Source: Apostichopus japonicus
Taxonomy: Eukaryota > Echinodermata > Holothuroidea > Aspidochirotida > Stichopodidae
Assembly: GCF_037975245.1 (NCBI RefSeq)
Contig: NC_092576.1
Location: 2,849,501-2,913,500, forward strand
DNA: 64,000 bases
Reading direction: 5' to 3'
Part shown: in pieces, positions 24,254 through 36,308 of the stretch
Layout of the letters: every line of letters starts with the position of its first letter
Position numbering within the stretch: the first letter of the stretch is position 1
Notes under the pieces: model-generated
What the model saw: the letters and a program-made list of their open reading frames with translations, nothing else
Told to the model about the DNA's origin: nothing
Database searches by the model: none
Translations under genes and position numbers: made by a program

Positions 24254-27200
24254 CTATTTTTCCATGAATGAAACCAAGAGTGAGAGAGAGAGGAAAACAA
24301 ACAAAAATGATGATTTACTTGAAATACTTGAATGTTCAATATTTCCCCACCAAAAACTAAAAGGAATCCACAAGATGTTTATTAAACTTAATTACAGTCT
24401 CTGCTAAACAGGGAGCAAATTAAAAATCTGGTTTAGAAAAGCAATATGATCAACAAAATGTTTAAAGTTCCAGAAAGTTTAAAAGATATTTGGCAACTTT
24501 TTTTAATACTAATTATGCATTTTTGATTTATGTTCTTTTTGAAGTGTAGGTGGAAATCTCTTAAGTACTGTGGAATAACTGTTTCCTTCAGTTAAATGTA
24601 AAGGACTAAGTCTTTGTCAATTACTTTTTCCTGCACTACTCTTGACAAAAGACACTTTAAGCATTTCTAACTTGGACAAGAGTAGGAAATTTTTTTCCTG
24701 AAGAAGATGGATTACCCTGAAAGTTTTCCTAATGCGACTACTTCAAACATTGTTTGAAGCTCTTCTACAGTAGGAATACAATGAAGAACAACATAAGACT
24801 GTTGAGATGGAATTAGTTATTCCAAATTTGGACAACACTTGTGAATGATTTACCATGAGGATAATTGAGAACATTTCACCCGGTATCGAGAATTCCTGTA
24901 CAGTTAGCAAGAACTGACCTTTTTTCCCGTCTTCCTTTAAGTCTTCTCCAGCCTCACGTTCGGAGGTCATCTTTGGGCAAAGGGACTTAGACAATTCCAA
25001 CTTCTCGATGGTGGAAATCAGTGCAGGGTCATCCTCTTCAAAATGCCAAGAATCTTGAAAGACTAAAAAGCAGGAAAATAGTAAATTATCAATTCATTCA
25101 ATCAAAGGGTCTTGCAAATTTAAGCAAAACTTGGAAGTACAGCCACAAGCAGCTTGTTACATTGATAAGAATTTGAAATTGATCCAATTTGGAGAAAGAT
25201 ATTTAAAGGTCACCAAAATTGTCCCCCAAACTGATTAGGCTGGAAATGAGGTTTGGAAGCTGAAGCTGATGTTTGTGATCCAAGCAGGAACTTCTTCAGA
25301 GGCAAACTGAAAGAAAAACAGGCTTAAGGACACAATTGTACTTTCACCTACACAGGCTTTTTTGTAGTTCTTTGAACATTTATTTTTTCGCTCTTTAGTT
25401 TTAAATTCAAAAGTAATCTGTTGGATATCCTGATTTAAAAAAAAAATGAAAAAGAAAAAGACGATATATTAGTGATGTTGAGATATTAAACCTATTCTCT
25501 AAAAATATCAATATTAGTAACATACCGAAATTATTCTCGTAAAACTCTGGAAAGAGTTCTGTAGTTCGTACATTCTCTACTGTCTGACTTTCTCCTTTCC
25601 CGGAGGACTGGAGCAAAGCTTTATCATTTTCCTGACCATCTTCTAACGCCTGTAGTTCCATGTCCATTAACTGCTTTGTAATCATATCTACATTTGTATC
25701 CTCTGACCTTCCCTTTTGTTCAACCTCCTTGGTGGACTTCTTGCCTTTTCAACCGTGCCAGATGTCAAGAGAGAGAGTTGAAAAAAGTTTATTGATATAT
25801 TTTAATGTCAATGTAGATAAAGAAGATAAACTAAATCCCCCCCAAAACAACATAAAACAAGATGTTTAAATACCTAAGAATACCAAATGCATACAAACTT
25901 GTTTCAACATCTGGTTTTGTATGGCTATATCCTAAACCAAAATAGTGCGCTAGACAGTTGAAGATATATGTCGCTAAATATTTAAGAAAGATGGAAACCT
26001 CAAAAATAATATTCAAACTATGCACATTAAATGACTGTTCCCGTCAGTTAAATTGAAATAAAGTGTCACAAACAGGATTTGGTGACTATCAAGTGATGAT
26101 TCTTTATTCAATCACAACTCGCCAAAGGCTCTCATATCTTATAGAATTTACAAAATGGATAAATAAATAATGTGAATATTTTTTTTTTTCATTATTTATG
26201 AAACTGCTCAGCTCAATTATCATGAAAGGTTTCATAACCTAGACTGAAGCAAGATTTCCAAATTCATTTGCTAACCAGATTGACAGAAATTGTGACAAAT
26301 GGCTAACCCACATGATACTGTTTTTTTAAGTGGCAAGAATTAACCTGTTTTCCTGCCTTTCTTTAACTCTTCTTGAGCCTCATATCCAGCAAGCATCTTA
26401 GGATAAACAGACTTGAACAAGTCCAACTTCTCAATGGTGACTATCAAATCAGAATCATCATTTTCTAAATGCCAAGAATCTTTAAAAGAGACAAGGTACA
26501 AGGTAAAAAAAGGAGAAAAGTAAAATAAAATTGTCAATATTCATGAAAGATGTTTGAAATTCAGCTGAAAAGATGTTTTTTGAGTGAAAATTGAACTTGA
26601 TATTGATACCATATTTTGAGAATATCTTACAATACAGACTTTACAAATGTAATACATGTAATAAACATATCCAAATAAAATCATGTTTTGTTTCAAATAA
26701 CACTAAAATAGTAAACTGTTTATAAACTTTAATTTTTCACACCATTTATCATTTTTTATGCCATCTATTAAATTAACTTACCAGGCATTCTCCAGGCTAC
26801 TTCAAGGCAAGGTTGGTCATTCCTCACACAGACTGACTGATGGAGGTGAAGCCAGGGGAGCGGGTGGGTAGGGGTGGAGTGAGGCTTCTCTTTGTGCATG
26901 CTACTAATTTGACATATACCATCTATTACATTAACTTACCAGGCATTCTCCAGGCTACTTCAAGGCAAGGTAGGCCATTCCTCACACAAACTGACCGATG
27001 GAGGTGGGGAAGGGGGTGGGGGTGGGTAGGGGTGGAGTGAGGCTTCTCTTTGTGCATGCTATTAATTTGACATATACCATCTATTACATTAGCTTACCAG
27101 GCATTCTCCAGGCTACTTCAAGGCAAGGTTGGCCATTCCTCACACGCCTCTTCACAATGTGGTCCAGTTTTAATTCTTCTTGGTATGAGCACTGAAGGTC

Positions 27201-27364
27201 ATATAGGGTCACTAAATCTATGACCTTCTCCCTTGTGTAAACTTGAGGCCATTCCAGCTTCTCATTAGCAAATTGCTGTGTAAATGTTACAAAAAAAGAA
27301 AATATAAGATGCTTTTGTAATGTCATAACATGAGACAAAACATTCACATAGAGAAGGAAGAAAC

Positions 27365-27441
<77 letters not shown>

Positions 27442-30400
27442 TCTTAATGCAGGAAAATATTTATTAAAGCTGCATATAACTATTGAAAAATATACATAAT
27501 TATCTTTGATGCAGGAAAATATTTATTACAGCTGCATACAATTTATTGAACTGCTTATATAACTCTACTAATTACGTAAACATATTAAAGAATACATTGT
27601 AACATTTAAAACATATACCAATAGCATGTTTTTCATGTCAAAGTATTCTCATGTAGCTATGGAGATTTGATAGCTAAAACATTCCACCTAGAAGCATAGC
27701 AACTCTGATCGCTGATAATGTAATACTTTTTATTGAAATAAATATTCCACACAGTCCCCCCCCCACAAAAAAAAAACCCATCTCAATATCTTGTCTGTAA
27801 CTCAAGATATGGTTGATTTAATGTAGCCCATTGTGACTTGCTGAAAGCACTCTTTACTTCACAAAGTTGTATCAAAATAGGCGGTCTGTGATGTCATCAT
27901 CGCACATCTTCTGAAGCTTGTCTTTCTTATTATAATCCACTTGATGATTTATCTCAAAAATGTGTCACATTTAGAATCAAAATAAAATAAAACTGTTAGC
28001 AAACTGCTTATCCACTAGAGAGCCTGTGTAAGAGAATTTGTAAAAGTAAGTTGGCCAAACTTTCGATACTAGCAGGATCTTCTTCAAAGGCTAAATGACA
28101 TTTACAATGTAAGCTTAGTTGATAAGGTTCTCTGTATTGAGAATAATGACAAAATGCAATTTTGTTTGGGTAGAACTATTTTTAAATATTGATAAATGTT
28201 TGAAATGTTATAAAAGACGAGCAGAGACAATTGCAGCTCAGTTGCCATGACGACATCACTCACTCTGTTGTTTACCAGATACGAGTAAAACACAACAAGT
28301 AAACACAACAAGTAAACACAATAAACTGATTACAATTAATTTGAAATGTTATAAAAGACGAGCAGAGACAATTGCAGCTCAGTTGCCATGACGACATCAC
28401 TCACTCTGTTGTTTACCAGATACGAGTAAACACAACAAGTAAACACAACAAGTAAACACAATAAACTGATTACCATTAATTTAACCATGTCTGGTCTTGA
28501 TTTCCTCAACTTGTATTTAGGGCAAACATCTTTGGTCTGAAGGAATTCACTAATGACATCTTGTTGTGGAAAATTACTTATTTTCATAGCTTTTCTGAAA
28601 AGAGATTGCAGGATAGGGAAATTGTCATGAGAAATTGTAAGTGCTACACAGAAATGGCTTAATCACAATACACACTTATGTAAAGACAAAAAAAGATAAC
28701 ATAAGTGAATATGATTTATCGAGAGCAGGAACGAGCCAGGGTGGGGGTCGGAGGTTGGGGGGAGTGGGAGGATGAAGAAGAGAACAACACTTCCCAGACT
28801 GTACAACGTTTTGCCATTCCAACAAAGGTAACTTTGTAGTTAACACTTTTACCAGTCAAGGTGTATTGTTATAACAGGTGAGGCGATTAGGGTGGGGAGA
28901 GGATGGGCTGTACAATAGTAACAATTATCTGTGTTAAACAAGCCGGGGATGGGGGGGGGGGGAGTGGGAGGATAAGGAAGAGAGCAACAATGTCTGTGTT
29001 CCAGGGTTTCCTTAATATACAGATACGATCATCAGCTGTTATTCCTTTATTTCAATAACCTTCGTTTCATCGACACTGAACACAGGTTTGTAGCCTCAGA
29101 CGAATTCTCCCAATAGTTTATTGTCTTCTTTGAAAAGCGGAACATCACACTACTCAAATGATATATGTGGGCTTGTTATTAAAGGTTAACTTATTAATGG
29201 CTAAAGTAATATATTTACACATCATAGATTGCACATATATAATGGGTTTCCCAGATTTATCAAAACTTGTGTATATATCATGGAAACAAAAAGAGCTTTT
29301 CCAAAAATTTCAACAGATTTTGAATAAGATTATTACACACTGAATATGGTGCCAGGGACAGATGCATATTGTTGGATTCTATCAAATCATATTTATCTAG
29401 AGACACAGCTGATCATGCCACAGTATACATACAGGTAAATACAACACTACTACTCTAGGTGTAGGAGGATACAATACTCTAGGTGTAGAAGGATACAACA
29501 TCGCTGCTCACATTTTGATTTCTCTCTCTATAGAGCATACATCATATTCCTTCTTGGCATTATGCCAGGGACAGAAGCATTCTGTTGGATCTCTATCAAA
29601 TCATATTTATCTCAGAGACACAGTCAATCATGCCACAGTTTACATACAGGTAAATAGAACACTACTACTCTAAGTGTACGGAGATACAACATCTTTGCTC
29701 ACATTTTGATTTCTCTCTCTATAGAGCAGATATCATATTCCTTCTTGGCATTATGCCAGGGACAGACGCATTCTGTTGGATTCTTTCCAGCTGAGCAGGT
29801 CGGCGTGCCACTGCACTGAGGGCAGCCTTTGCTCTTGTGAATCTGAGCAGAGCCAACATGATGACATCTCGAGCAATGAGCTGGTTTGTCGGGTAAAGTG
29901 TCTGTAAATATTAAAAGGAAAAGAATGTCAAAGCAGGGTAGGAAATTACACCTTGCAAATATCAGTCAGACCAGTTTCAAGGGAAAACTGCAAGTCCTCT
30001 CGGAACCTCACCGTGGTAAGCAAACAAGCTGAAAGGAGACCAGATTATCGCCGCAGAAAAAAGAACTCAATGTGTGCGTAAAACTCTGAGTTGCAATGCA
30101 ATGGAATAGCGTGTTTACACATATATATATGTACATATATATATTTATATATAAAAGAGCAGAAAGCAAAAAGAAGGCATTTGAATTTGAAAGAAATAAA
30201 CAGAACATCAGCCATTTCCAACTCTTTTCAAACCTTGTCAGATTGGGAATTCTAGAGTTTGAAAATGAAGCCTAAATTATTTAAACTTGAAAGAAATAAA
30301 CAGAACATCAGCAGACTGCTTGGCACTTCTTTTGATTTTATAGTTGCTTTATGTATCAGGAGTGCTCATTTGTTTGCTTCACAAGCCAAAGGGGAATATT

Positions 30401-33400
30401 GTGGGTGTGTGCAGGCTGCCAACTCTACTCTTCAATCATTGTCAAATGTTTAGACTAGTAATTTGACAGTTTGGATCAGAATTTGTTTTTAATCTGTAAA
30501 GACTTTTGGATACAGATATTTTGCAGTATAAAAAGTCAGCAGAAAAAAAGTATTCTTTTAATACCATGTATTCAATAATCGTCATAACAACAGATACTAC
30601 GAACATCAGGAAGGAAACAATTCTCACCAGAAAATGAAGGTTCTTTGGACCAATTCTGAAATCTTTTCAAAACATCTTTTCCTTCCAACTGCCTGACAAG
30701 TTGCATGGCGTGTACCTTTCCGACGCCTGGAACTCCCTTTGGAACATAATCACATCCAAGTAACAGAGCTAGAGCAACCAGGGTCTCTCTGGACATTCCA
30801 AGCTTTTCAGTCACGTCGGACATACGATAACACTCAATGACAGGATTCTGTAGACAATAAAGATATTGTACGGTAAGGGTTTAAAGAAGAAAGATAAGTA
30901 GTTGTTAATAGAACAGAATGTAGTTCTCAAGGAAAACAATTACTAAATCAAGACATTGAGAAATGAAAGAAAAAGAAAAACAGACAAAAAGCGAGAACAA
31001 GAGATAGCTAAAGCTAAATCCATTAATGGAATTATGGGAGAAAGTCAGTCACCCTCCCATCACCCCCACCCCACCCACAACTTTCCTTCATGACAAGTGT
31101 ACGAGACCATGAGGAAGAACTGGAAATTTGTATCCTTTCTTCGGGCTAATTAAAATCCTGGTAACCAACCAATTGAGCCTTTCTGAGGCAAGTAAAAATT
31201 TCATTTTCAGACCTGCAGAACTACTGAACAGTGTCTTCAATAGTAACGTGAATTCTACTTAGCAATGAAATAAATTTAGGTCAGCTGCTCTAGGTGACCC
31301 CACATTTCCCATACATCTGCAACATCTCATAAGGCAGGGAAAGTTTCTCAAGGACTTTGTTACGGTTGTCCCCCCCCCGCACAACCTTCGCACAACCTAC
31401 TTTTTGGTTGTCAGAACAGCAACTTTGGTAATGTCCGAAACATGTAGCAAAAGAACAAAGACCAATTTATACACTGAAAGAGAGATGTGTAGGTGTTGAC
31501 AAATAGAACACTAGTGTTGGGGGCAACCTTCGTGTTAGGATGCGTGATTCCTGCAATTCTTCTAGAGGGTCCCGCAAAAATATTTTCTCTTGGGCGGAAT
31601 TTTTTGAAAAATATCCTGGTACTTCCCAAAACCTGCACCAGTACACAACTTGCCAATAACAAGTAATTATAAAGTTTTGTAGATTTTCGTAAGGAGTAAT
31701 GTGATTGGTCAAATCTTTCCAACAAGAAAACACTGGCTTTGATTGTGCGGCATAGCAAAGTGTTTATTGCACAGCACTGTATGTACTATATATGCGCTAA
31801 ATCTCAATACTGGCATTTGTACGGACATCTTACTAGTAACATCATGAAATTCTCTCAACCCCCCTCAATATATAATTTTTTGTCGTTGAAAAATCACCCC
31901 AAAATAATTGAATTGGGGAATTTGCCCCTTTTTAAACATCCTATCGCTAACACTGGTTGGAGGTGCTATCAATTTATCATGTTTGCCACTTTGGAGGTAT
32001 CTAGTTACTATAATGCAATCTGAACTTGATATATTAACAAATTGTTCTAATGGACGACTTCAAAAGCTGATTTTTGGTCGTCCTAACAGAAAATTGTTTC
32101 ACTCAGACGAGCATTAAAAATTTGCTGTGTAAGTTACGGCTGGACATCCTTATGTTTGATGCTTGTTTACCTTGCCAGCCACGTGGAAATTCCTATAGAC
32201 TGTCCTGCCTCCATACAAGAAAACATCACCATCTTCTGTTATGCATGCATCTACGATCTGCACAATTCATGAAAGAAAAGACAATTAGTGCCTGGTAAAC
32301 GTAGGAACAGAATATCTTGTAAACAAAGAGAAAACAAAAAGTGAGATACAAACAAAACAAAAGAACAGTAAAAAAACTGATTAATTAAGTAGAGCCTTTG
32401 TCAGGAAATGTATAAAATTTTAAATAAAATGTCTTTAAATCGGAACCTTTCATATGACGATTAAATGAATGTGAGAAAAAAATTACAGAAATAATGATAA
32501 TTGGAGTCTAATTTTAAGAAGAAAGTATCGTTTTTAAATAAAATACAGAACCATCGAATTGAAACTTTCAATGTGCAATTTGGGCCTTGAACATGAATAA
32601 ATGCACACTAGATAGCCTATTGGTGACTGAATATAGCCTGCATCAAACCCCTCTCATAAATATTCTGTTTTGAAAATGTCCCAAAACTGTTTTACCCCTT
32701 TCTCATTCAAAAGAGCACACATTGCTTCTGCCTCCCCTTTGCTCTGAACATATGGCACTCCAAGAAAGTCCAGTAACTCCAGGCACTGCAAAATTTAAAG
32801 AAAAGCGTATATTGAGTACACTGATCATTTGAGGCACTACTGTACATGTATACATTAATGTATTGAGTATACTGATCATTGGGTACACTACATGCATTAA
32901 TGTATTGAGTACAATGACCATTGAGTACACTACATACATTAATGTATTGAGTACACAAATCCTGGTTACACTATATACATTAATGTATTGTGTACACTGG
33001 TCATTGGGTACACTACATACATTACTGTATTGAGTACAATGAACTTTGAGTACACTACATACATTAATGTATTGAGTACACAAATCCTGGTTACACTATA
33101 TACATTAATGTATTGTGTACACTGGTCATTGGGTACACTACATGTACATTACTGTATTGAGCACAATGAACATTGGTTACACTACATACATTAATGTATT
33201 GAGTATACTGATCATTGGGTACACTACATACATTAATGTATTGAGTACAATGAAGATTGGGTACACTACATACAATAATGTATTGAGTACACAAATCCTG
33301 GTTACACTATATACATTAATGTATTGTGTACACTGACTATTGGGTACACTACATGTACATTAATGTATTGAGTACATTGACTATTGGGTACACTACCTGT

Positions 33401-35844
33401 ATATTAATGTATTGAGTAAAATGAACATTGCTTACACTACATACATTAATGTATTAAGTACAGATCATTGGGTACACATCAAACATTAATGTATTGGGTA
33501 CAGTTGGGGCCCAGTTGAGGTCAAAGGTCAAAACACTAAAGTACCAACTCAGGAGGCCAGAACAAAAGTTGTACTAAGTGTGCAACTACTGTATGAGATT
33601 ACAGACAGGTCTGCTTCCAATTTACTTACAGTATATAAATTTTGACAATGGGATCTTAGTTCATGCCCAACATTAATAGAGGGCGCTGTCCTATCTAGTT
33701 CTGTGACACTTGAAAAGCTAGTCTTTGAAGCTATTGAAACCTAATTAATATATTGTGTTACATTTATTGGAGCTAAACTTTTTTCCCACTCATTGTGTAA
33801 CTAAGTACATTTTTGCAATGAAATGTTGCCTACTGATCATTTTGGCAACTTTTGACAAGTCTGATCGTCAAACAATTAGAAAGCTTCTTTGATACATTCT
33901 CAATCGTGTCCGCTAAACTCCCCTTCAAGCTTTTGAGCACATCGGTAAACATTGTATCAAAGTCTCCGAAATATACCGGCCTCATACCTGTGATTCCTAG
34001 TTGATTGCTAGTGGTATGTAAAGTACAATGTCATCTAGACCAGATCTTTGAAACATTTTTTATTACATCAAGCACATTTAAGACAAGTGTACATACAGCC
34101 TTTGGAGAATAATGTAGGATTAGGACAGTGCCCTCAGTGGAATTTTGAAGATCCCTTTTTATATGAACAGTATCTCAAAGATGCTTTTTTGAAGTAAATT
34201 GCAACTTTATGTTTTATCTTAGTTTAACTTACTTCCTTAATGAACCTCTTAAAGTGAGATCTTGACGTCCTCTGTTTAGGGTTTCCCCCACCTCTTTTTC
34301 CTCTACCTTTGCTAGCAAATCTAGCATTTACACGACTAGAAATGGTCTCCCACTTCATCTCAGGTGGTTCCCCATCCACAACAAAGACCAATTTGACACC
34401 CATCTGTAAGAGATTTGACACTCGAAAGAAAAGAGCCCTGGAGATATGAAAGAAAGAACATTTTTGGTTGTTTTACCTAATCGTCGGGTGAATAAGTACG
34501 ATACGCTTGTTTACAATATTCACCGGATCATAGTCTGTGAGCTGAGAGACTCATGAAGCCATAAAGAAAACAAAAATGAAGCATTACCTGTACATATTAA
34601 CAGTCGAATTGACTGAATCGAACAGATGCATTACACTGTAGTAACCTTGGCCATTAATGTTCTTTTATATAGTGGTGATGACAACCTTACTGATTTTGCT
34701 CTGTGATTTAGTTCTATCGTTTAGCAATGTGATTTCATCAATTGATGGTTGACCAAATTCTGTCAGATAAATATACAATTAAATGTTTGTAAAGGTCTGG
34801 AGTCAAACTGCACAAAGGAAGAAAAAGTGTTTCTAAGTTCGCCATTGCTTTGAAGTTTACCGTAGAATTCCAGTATGGACTAATTCACGAAAAGGTCTCA
34901 AAATACAAAATTGATGTTTCTTAGCTTTTTTGCTGTGGGAATTTATAGTTAAGGCTTTGTACTGTATATGCAATCAAGAAAATGGTTACAATTTGACTAA
35001 TGAACACAGCAACTACACTGTCTATAAATTGCAGAAACATACGCAACTTAAGGGAACACACAAAATAACAGTATTCTACCATTCTTTCTTAGTGTTGTGT
35101 ATTTTATAAAAGACCAAAGGGCTACAGTACCCAAAGAAATTGAAATACATTTTGCAAAATATAGGCCTACTTGTAAGATTGTTGAAGCTGGCTCAATTGT
35201 AGGTAGATAGCTATTTCTTTACGGTTCTCCCAAGAAAAAAAAAAACAATAAGAAATTAGATGTGAAATGAAATGGTGTACGTTAAATTTGCAATAGTAAG
35301 AGCATTACTAGTGTTCTTTTAAAGGATGAAGGTGATGTTCTCACAGTTTGTGCTCAGCTGTGATGGTTTGACCAGATTCATCCAGAAATAGAACGGATTA
35401 TACTCTTTGAGTCTGTACTTTAAACATTAATGCCGGCACAGAATTATAAACGGCTTTCCTTGCTTCGAGCAGCTCAACTCCCAAGCTTTAAAAGTATAAT
35501 TCTTTCTATTTCTGGCGGAGACTGGTCAATCTATACTAAACTTTATAAGCCTACGGCTACTGTATTTCAAGGCTTATTTCCGGATGGAATATTGCCAAAG
35601 AGACAATTACTCGTAACAGTTCGTCCTAACTTAGGCTCCGCCATCGGCCTTAGCTTCATTATGGGCTAGGCCCAATGGCCTACCTGAGATGTGGTTTAAC
35701 AACTCGGCCCTGCACAGCCTTCACTCCACTGTTCTCACAGATCCAAACGCTAAGATCGACAGCAATAGTTTGTCCTTTCAGATCCGTTATAGGAACCTCC
35801 TTCTTTACAGGCTCCAGGATGTTCCATAAATACTTTACCCCCAT
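22680..35844 (-). CDS. GEN1: Flap endonuclease GEN homolog 1, Holliday junction resolvase
   Basis: GEN1 cuts four-way DNA junctions symmetrically in late recombination repair. Twelve exons: 35844-35684, 34437-34233, 32785-32696, 32257-32171, 30847-30628, 29901-29703, 28594-28486, 27275-27098, 26479-26345, 25744-25526, 25053-24919 and 24253-22680. They sum to 3,312 nt with every GT-AG junction in phase, giving 1,103 residues against about 908 in human. The start MGVKYLWNILEPVK matches the invariant XPG N-terminus, where the protein must begin with Met-Gly. XPG-N and XPG-I catalytic acids are present: D30, E140/E142 (GEAEAMCA), D161/D163 (EDGD) and D214 (LGCDYVPKG). A Cys/His cluster, a chromodomain and a long acidic tail follow. 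The gene is head to head with BAZ1B. Oddities are a duplicated exon pair and several duplicated exon ends. Confidence 0.95.
24254..26500 (-). repeat. intragenic tandem duplication in GEN1, about 1.45 kb unit
   Basis: Exon 9 and exon 11 are both 135 nt and 1,426 nt apart. The starts of exons 10 and 12 are 1,491 nt apart. Intron words also recur, for example near 24570-24600 and 26030-26060 (ACTGTT-C--TCAGTTAAAT). Both the acceptor context and the first codons (GKKS) of exons 10 and 12 are shared. Confidence 0.85.
24919..28594 (-). CDS. GEN1: GEN1 exons 7-11, chromodomain and duplicated helix module
   Basis: Exon 7 (FPQQDVISEFLQTKD) and exon 8 (LEWPQVYTREKVIDL, RRVRNGQPCLEVAWRMP) form the chromodomain that helps GEN1 hold DNA. 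Exon 9 (135 nt, VTIEKLDLFKSVYPKM) matches the chromodomain's closing helix in human (LTIEEESLFEAAYPEI). Exon 11 is another 135-nt exon in the same phase, with STIEKLELSKSLCPKM. Exons 10 and 12 both open with GKKS. The pair 9-10 and the pair 11-12 are therefore a tandem duplication with a period of about 1.43-1.49 kb, and both copies stay in frame. Confidence 0.88.
26778..27150 (-). repeat. 158-bp tandem unit carrying the end of GEN1 exon 8
   Basis: The word TTACCAGGCATTCTCCAGGC starts at 26778, 26936 and 27094, exactly 158 bp apart each time. The copy at 27094 is the true exon 8 end with its donor. The two others repeat about 50 nt of exon (coding EVAWRMP) plus the GTAAG donor inside the following intron. 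The spacer includes a GTGGGTAGGGGTGGAG-type G-rich stretch. Confidence 0.92.
27366..27437. repeat. TA dinucleotide microsatellite
   Basis: About 35 AT/TA units in GEN1 intron 7. Confidence 0.97.
28199..28482. repeat. 141-bp tandem duplication next to GEN1 exon 7 donor
   Basis: Two nearly identical copies start at 28199 and 28340 (TTTGAAATGTTATAAAAGACG). Each ends in a short run of ACAACAAGTAAAC units. The second copy ends a few bases from the exon 7 donor at 28485. It does not include exon sequence. Confidence 0.92.
28605..29348. other. GEN1 intron 6, non-coding
   Basis: Holds two related G-rich stretches near 28739-28790 and 28875-28985 (GGGGGGAGTGGGAGGAT followed by AAGAAGAGA-CAACA), an old local duplication of about 200 bp. 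No gene. Confidence 0.55.
29349..29790 (-). repeat. tandem copies of the 3' end of GEN1 exon 6
   Basis: The word GCCAGGGACAG occurs at 29351, 29564 and 29755, with periods of 213 and 191 bp. The last is inside the true exon. The copy near 29500-29600 keeps coding sense (CPWHNAKKEYD-CSIERE) and the same GTGAGC donor. The first copy is shorter and degraded. Confidence 0.88.
29703..29901 (-). CDS. GEN1: GEN1 exon 6, Cys/His cluster
   Basis: This 199-nt exon starts after ATTTACAG and ends before GTGAGC. It encodes a Cys/His-rich stretch (HCSRCHHVGS, GCPQCSG, CVCPWHNAKKEYD) that aligns with the cysteine-rich region after the nuclease core in vertebrate GEN1. It may bind a metal, but that is inference. 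The donor is supported because joining to exon 7 restores the conserved REIK-IKAMKI reading. Its 3' end is duplicated twice further into the intron. Confidence 0.88.
29910..30620. other. GEN1 intron 5
   Basis: Non-coding apart from exon edges. A TATATG microsatellite occurs near 30120-30153, and the word AAAGAAATAAACAGAACATCAGC is repeated near 30191 and 30292. Confidence 0.5.
30628..35844 (-). CDS. GEN1: GEN1 nuclease core, exons 1-5
   Basis: Exons 1-2 encode XPG-N: AVDLSVWICE with metal-binding D30, then KLVFVVDGEPPEMKW. Exons 3-5 encode XPG-I, with VQSKGEAEAMCALL, DACITEDGDVFLYGGRTVYR and the helix-hairpin segment KGVPGVGKVHAMQL that binds DNA. All active-site acids expected for the Rad2/XPG family are intact, so the enzyme should be active. 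Residue numbers follow the spliced frame (exon 5 covers about residues 182-254). Confidence 0.93.
30848..32170. other. GEN1 intron 4, nothing recognised
   Basis: No exon or repeat with clear ends. Short C-runs occur near 31370 and 31858. Confidence 0.45.
32808..33505. repeat. minisatellite, about 42-bp unit, in GEN1 intron 2
   Basis: About 16 degenerate copies of a unit containing TACATTAATGTATTGAGTAC and GGGTACACTACA. The unit length varies slightly. The core ACATTAATGT is palindromic. Overlapping open frames on both strands are artefacts of the repeat. Confidence 0.93.
33506..34232. other. GEN1 intron 2 remainder
   Basis: No coding or repeat signal recognised. Confidence 0.45.
34438..35683. 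other. GEN1 intron 1
   Basis: No exon recognised on the minus strand. A plus-strand open frame of 79 codons at 35430-35669 has no recognisable domain and abuts the exon 1 donor region. It is probably chance. Confidence 0.45.
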
Positions 35845-36308
35845 TTTATCCTCATAAAAGTATTTGACAAGCAGCCTAACGCAGGGAAAATGTTAACTCT
35901 AATTATTGCACAACATACATTTTCAATACACCCCTTTTTAGTAAGCAGTAAGCGCTATACCGGTCTGTTTGTAATTACCACCAGCACTGATACCCACGGT
36001 GTTTTCAAAACAACCGTTGTGCACTATCTTTAAAGCCTGAAATAATTAAGCTACAAATAGTCCAATTGACTTCTATTGGGCATTTCTAAAATAGTGTACC
36101 AATATCTAAAATATTTCTACTGTTTTTAGTACAATATTGTCTTCCTGTCTCATTTATAAATGTTAACATACTTTTACATATTTAGGCGACAGGTCACATA
36201 AGACTTTCTGTCGGTTCGCTTTGGGAAGGTCACTGTACTTTCCATCTCGCGCCAGATTTCAAAACGCGCGACATTTCTCTTGTTTTCCTGCGGAAACAGA
36301 CAGTCACA
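35845..36308. promoter_or_regulatory. candidate bidirectional promoter of GEN1 and BAZ1B
   Basis: The two start codons face away from each other with 464 bp between them, including both 5' UTRs. No TATA box is evident. A short GC-rich part near the BAZ1B side holds CTCGCGCC (36246-36253) and ACGCGCGAC (36264-36272), which resemble E2F-like GC elements seen at DNA repair genes. The motif assignment is weak. The shared-promoter reading rests on geometry. Confidence 0.65.

Noticed and set aside
32808-33505. CRISPR-like array
   Set aside because: Units abut without unique spacers and the sequence is a eukaryotic intron; it is a minisatellite.
35430-35669. 79-codon plus-strand frame antisense to GEN1 intron 1
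   Set aside because: No known domain or repeat match by eye, no regulatory context; length is within chance for the region.
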